DNA from: a bacterium D16-50
GTDB lineage: Bacteria > Bacillota > Clostridia > Lachnospirales > Lachnospiraceae
Length of the DNA: 64,000 nt
Assembly (NCBI GenBank): GCA_003612485.1
Contig: RAZA01000014.1
Location: 50,649 to 114,648, forward strand
Reading direction: 5' to 3'
This document shows positions 60,807 through 64,000 of this stretch, in pieces (position 1 is the stretch's first letter; each line of letters opens with the position of its first letter). A program made the translations under genes and the position numbers. The notes beneath the pieces were generated by a model. That model did no database searches. It saw only the letters and a program-made list of their open reading frames with translations, and was not told where the DNA came from.

Positions 60807-60918
60807 TTGCTGCATTGGTTTGGGACAAAAGCCGGACAAACAAAAGCATTTCATGACAAGTAAACAAAAGCGTATTAAGCTATAATGTTAGTGGATGGTA
60901 AGGAAAGGAGGGAGCCCC

Positions 60919-62400
60919 ATGTATTGGCTGCAAAGCATAAACAGCGCGATTCATTTTATTGAACACAACATAACAAATAAAATCGGAATAGAAGATATCT
61001 CAAAAGAGGTTTATTCTTCCAGCGCGCATTTTCAGCGTATTTTTCACTTGGTTACGGGTATAACGCTTGGGGAATATGTCCGCAACCGCAGGTTGAGCCT
61101 TGCGGGGAGAGATTTGCAGCTGGGAAACGGAAAGGTAACGGAGGTTGCCATGAGGTATCAGTACGATACCCTTGAGAGCTTCTCGAAAGCCTTTTTGAGA
61201 TTTCATGGGATAAAACCATCGGCAGTCAAGGCAAAGGACAGCAGGCTAAAATTTTACAGTCCGCTTACAATTAATGTTTCGGTTAAAGGAGGATTTGATA
61301 TGTCTTTCAAACTGATAGACGAGTTTTGCTGGAGCAATATTGATGATCAGATTACGGAAGCTCTTTCTGATGCGGAAAAATATCAGATGGTGATCGAGTG
61401 GTCCAAAAAGGCGAGAGGACAAAATCCCGATGTATTCGACTCTCTGACCAGTTGGATACTGGATGATTCCCAATGGACAGAGGACAAGCTGATTGAAAAC
61501 GAACAAATCTTGATGAACGGCGTACTGGCAAGGTTCAAGGAGCAGAATGCCAAGCTCCGGGCATATTTAAGGGCGCTTTCTGGTTCGGATGTTGTAAACA
61601 AAGCTGTTTGGAGCGCTCTGGACAGATTCGATTCTTATCTGGCAGGCCAAACAGATGATCCCGTCCTGCAAAAAGCCGTGGATGATATGTTCAACGATTT
61701 CTCCAGCATGAATAACCGCCGTATACGGGAGCTGATTGCCGGAAATGCAACCGGTTCTGCGGGTGTAAACAGCGTGGAGCTCTATGGCTATATCAATTGC
61801 CTGAAGGACTGTGACGCAGGCGTTCAGTGGACCTTATTTATGCCCCAGTTTGCTCAGAGGCAGCAAAAGGGGTTTCAGATTGAAAGCTTTGAGTACAGAA
61901 CCATGCCGGAAATGCGCTTTATAGGCAAAGAATTTATGAAAGAGAATCCCGGAGATCTCAGCCAAGAGCTTGCCGTGTTTGCGGCGCTGGATGAGCTTGG
62001 CGAATACAAATCAGGATTTGACTATGATATTTTGCTTTTTCACCACTTCGGGAAAGGGGTGGATGTGGAACCATGCCACGGCTTTTTGGGCAGATTCATG
62101 AAGGCTCAGACCCCGGTGCCTCAGGGCTTTACCTATGTGGATTTTACGCCGAAGCGTAATATGCCGGAATTCGGGCCGCCTTATCTGTCGCAATTTGCTC
62201 TGGCGATTTTTGCAGGAGATGTAAATGCCATGCACAGCTGTGACCACTATGACGTCGATGCCATGTACGATGTTACAAGAAATATCATCTTGGGTCAGGG
62301 GGTACAGATTCCCTATCCGCATAAATACTGGACAGCGGAAGTGTTTCTGGATGGCGCTGCAAACCCGGGAACGGCCTACTTGTTCAGTGTGGAGCTTTGA
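60919..62400 (+). CDS. AraC-family regulator with large effector region
   Basis: This 493-residue protein has an N-terminal AraC DNA-binding domain (residues about 1-105: SSAHFQRIFHLVTGITLGEY, YQYDTLESFSKAFLRFHGI). A long region follows: a helical part (about 140-300) and a C-terminal GyrI-like domain (about 325-493: FEYRTMPEMRFIGKEF, PYPHKYWTAEVFLDG). It is about 200 residues longer than a typical AraC-GyrI regulator. GGAGGGAG fixes the ATG at 60919. A TATAAT lies at 60881-60886. Confidence 0.82.
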   Translation: MYWLQSINSAIHFIEHNITNKIGIEDISKEVYSSSAHFQRIFHLVTGITLGEYVRNRRLSLAGRDLQLGNGKVTEVAMRYQYDTLESFSKAFLRFHGIKPSAVKAKDSRLKFYSPLTINVSVKGGFDMSFKLIDEFCWSNIDDQITEALSDAEKYQMVIEWSKKARGQNPDVFDSLTSWILDDSQWTEDKLIENEQILMNGVLARFKEQNAKLRAYLRALSGSDVVNKAVWSALDRFDSYLAGQTDDPVLQKAVDDMFNDFSSMNNRRIRELIAGNATGSAGVNSVELYGYINCLKDCDAGVQWTLFMPQFAQRQQKGFQIESFEYRTMPEMRFIGKEFMKENPGDLSQELAVFAALDELGEYKSGFDYDILLFHHFGKGVDVEPCHGFLGRFMKAQTPVPQGFTYVDFTPKRNMPEFGPPYLSQFALAIFAGDVNAMHSCDHYDVDAMYDVTRNIILGQGVQIPYPHKYWTAEVFLDGAANPGTAYLFSVEL

Positions 62401-62542
62401 CGAAGGTTACAGTCAAACAAAGAGGGAAGGCAGGAGCGTTTCTTGATATATATGATTGCGGCATCATAGAGTGGTATTTGTTCACGGACTCCATGATGCC
62501 GCACTATAGTTGTGCCATCAATGCGGTTTTGGCAGCAGCAGC

Positions 62543-63259
62543 TCATGAAATCCCGTTTACATAAATGGCTTCCTCTGTTTCTATGCAAAATGCTGCCAAT
62601 CTACCGCCCGTAGCACAAGAACAATCTATTGCAATATGCCCGTTTTTTCGATATACTTCGGTTTTTTCCCAGCCTTTTATGAGAATTGTGGGCGTGTGGC
62701 CTGTAACCAGAAATACAGTTTCATCCGGATAATACCGTTTTGAATAATCAGCCCGCTCTTCCAAAAAATCATATAAATCATATTCGGCCAAAGCTTTATC
62801 CGGAGAAAAATTAGTGAGTCCTGCATGAACTAATCGGTATTCTTTTCCGTTATTTTTTATTACTTCATACAAGGACGCCTCTGCGATATAATCCAACATA
62901 TCTAATTTTTCGGGATAACTTAATTTTCCGAACTGTTCTGCTGTAATCTGCCCGCCATCCTGACACCATAAACGATAGGCTAAAAGGATTTCTTCTGTTA
63001 AGTGTTTATCATAGTTGTCGGCGGTAATCTCCACAGACAGTTTTGTCATAAGAGTATACATAACAAAATCATGATTTCCCAAAATGAATATGACATTGCG
63101 CCTCCGCATCATATCTTGTAATACTTTTATGGGTTCCGGTCCGCGGTCTACGGCATCGCCTAATACATACAGCTTATCGTTATCGGAAAAACGAATTTTT
63201 TCAAGCAGCAGCCGATATTGCTCGTAGCATCCATGGATATCAGAAATAACGTATCTCAT
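62543..63259 (-). CDS. Metallophosphatase (calcineurin-like)
   Basis: This 238-residue phosphatase starts MRYVISDIHGCYEQY and has GDAVDRGPEP, LGNHDFVMYTL, HAGLT and TGHTPT, the complete serine/threonine phosphatase or Ap4A hydrolase-like metal set. AAAGGGA precedes the ATG at 63259. The region is AT-rich compared with most of the window. Confidence 0.87.
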   Translation of the reverse strand: MRYVISDIHGCYEQYRLLLEKIRFSDNDKLYVLGDAVDRGPEPIKVLQDMMRRRNVIFILGNHDFVMYTLMTKLSVEITADNYDKHLTEEILLAYRLWCQDGGQITAEQFGKLSYPEKLDMLDYIAEASLYEVIKNNGKEYRLVHAGLTNFSPDKALAEYDLYDFLEERADYSKRYYPDETVFLVTGHTPTILIKGWEKTEVYRKNGHIAIDCSCATGGRLAAFCIETEEAIYVNGIS

Positions 63260-63355
63260 ATTGATTCCCTTTTTCCTCCGGATTGATTTTGTTTTGATAT
63301 CGAAATATAGTATATTATAAAGTGATAGTATGCTATTCTGCACTGAGATTCTCTT

Positions 63356-63907
63356 TTACCAAATATCGTAGTCCGAGTTATCTACAAACCCTTTGCTCCG
63401 CAGCTCCCTGATATATTGGATTGCAGTGTCGGATCTCCATACCCCCTTTTTTAACATGCTAAGAGGAATATGGAAATCCTGATAACTTGAATAGGGCACA
63501 TCGAAAAACAGTCTGGCAGCTTCCGCCTCGCATTTTTCTATCATTTCTTTCGTTAGTACAATTTCATATGCAAAGTCCATTTCATCATTGCACCAGAACC
63601 TGCCGCCGGAATGCAGCTCTAAATTTGCCTCATTTGCAAAATGAGTAAAATCTGTCCTTGTTTCTGGCGTGAGCATAGTGGGATGAGGGAACCAAACGGC
63701 TCTCACAAAGTCTCCTTTGACGCTTATTGAGCACTGTATTTCCAGCGTTGGAACAAGGGGATGTTCCAGCCAAGCAAATAAATGCCATTCTTCGAGGAAT
63801 ATAGAAATGATAGAACCGGTATGAGGCCGTTTTTCCTTTTCAAGAGAAAACTCGCTGGCTTTTCTTTCTATCATTTTCTGTAATACAATATTGATATTTT
63901 CGCTCAT
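63356..63907 (-). CDS. Hypothetical protein
   Basis: This 183-residue protein (MSENINIVLQKMIERKASEF) has an alternating beta pattern in the middle (EIQCSISVKGDFVRAVW, GGRFWCNDEMDFAYEIVLT), then a helical tail. GGGAGG precedes the ATG. It is 96 bases upstream of the metallophosphatase on the same strand. The family was not recognised. Confidence 0.65.
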   Translation of the reverse strand: MSENINIVLQKMIERKASEFSLEKEKRPHTGSIISIFLEEWHLFAWLEHPLVPTLEIQCSISVKGDFVRAVWFPHPTMLTPETRTDFTHFANEANLELHSGGRFWCNDEMDFAYEIVLTKEMIEKCEAEAARLFFDVPYSSYQDFHIPLSMLKKGVWRSDTAIQYIRELRSKGFVDNSDYDIW

Positions 63908-64000
63908 AAAAATCCTCCCTTAAAATAAAATATTTTCTCGGAATCTTTAGCCCCCATTCTATAAGGCTATTCAGACCCTATCTCAAAAAAATCACCCACT

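Noticed and set aside
1..64000. tRNA or rRNA genes
   Set aside because: Intergenic stretches were read for the T-loop pattern GGTTCRANNCC and rRNA-like blocks; none was found.

Overview
The window looks like chromosome of a spore-forming gut Lachnospiraceae (Clostridia, Bacillota). The evidence is strong purine-rich Shine-Dalgarno sites, spore genes (spmA, spmB, CotF-like), families typical of this group (DUF6472, DUF6128-like, DUF4867), anaerobic radical SAM enzymes, a Cys-type sulfatase with no signal peptide, and several cytoplasmic glycosidases with an MsmK-type sugar ABC ATPase. No tRNA or rRNA gene was seen. An SRP RNA gene (ffs) lies on the minus strand at about 5701-5860.

Layout. 1-4.7 kb: end of a YesL-like membrane protein, msmK, a CdaR/PucR-type regulator, and a DUF6128-like protein carrying a long Arg/Glu minisatellite. 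4.7-9.4 kb: PflX-like radical SAM gene behind ffs, DUF6472, two coat-like small proteins, then a minus-strand SRAP-dinB-hypothetical set with a LexA box inside the dinB promoter. 9.5-11 kb: spmA (with an unusual insert) and spmB. 11-15 kb: an AT-rich acetyltransferase/nucleoside phosphorylase fusion and a secreted repeat protein. 15-19.7 kb: a transferred-looking sulfur/Fe-S locus (Rrf2 regulator, metY, internally deleted cysK, nifS, nifU, truncated mnmA) abutting a serine recombinase remnant.

19.8-26.2 kb: the most interesting system, a five-gene operon matching the uncharacterised STM4015-STM4014-STM4013-STM4012-STM4011 set: leucine-rich repeat protein, ATP-grasp enzyme, alkaline phosphatase-superfamily hydrolase and two radical SAM enzymes. 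The last enzyme is fused to a HAD phosphatase. A GH32 sucrose-6-phosphate hydrolase follows 40 bp later.

27.8-36 kb: two ABC-F proteins (one behind a clear attenuator leader), an AraC/GyrI regulator, two acetyltransferases and an MFS transporter; solitary type I-C-like CRISPR repeats lie in the gaps with no cas genes. 36-42.4 kb: a BceRS-BceAB-type peptide-sensing and resistance module interrupted by an AT-rich nitroreductase and followed by a mini membrane protein and a lipoprotein. 42.6-47 kb: GH27 alpha-galactosidase-like enzyme, sulfatase and a large polytopic membrane protein. 47.6-54.1 kb: LytTR regulator, ABC-2 exporter, DUF975/CmpB fusion and metallophosphoesterase. 54.4-60.7 kb: GH31, GH43, DUF4867 and a fucose/arabinose isomerase-family enzyme. 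The window ends with an AraC regulator, a metallophosphatase and a hypothetical gene.

A theme of the whole window is in-frame, hydrophilic, repeat-derived inserts inside otherwise conserved proteins (DUF6128-like, SpmA, STM4014, STM4012, STM4011, ABC-F, GH27, GH43).
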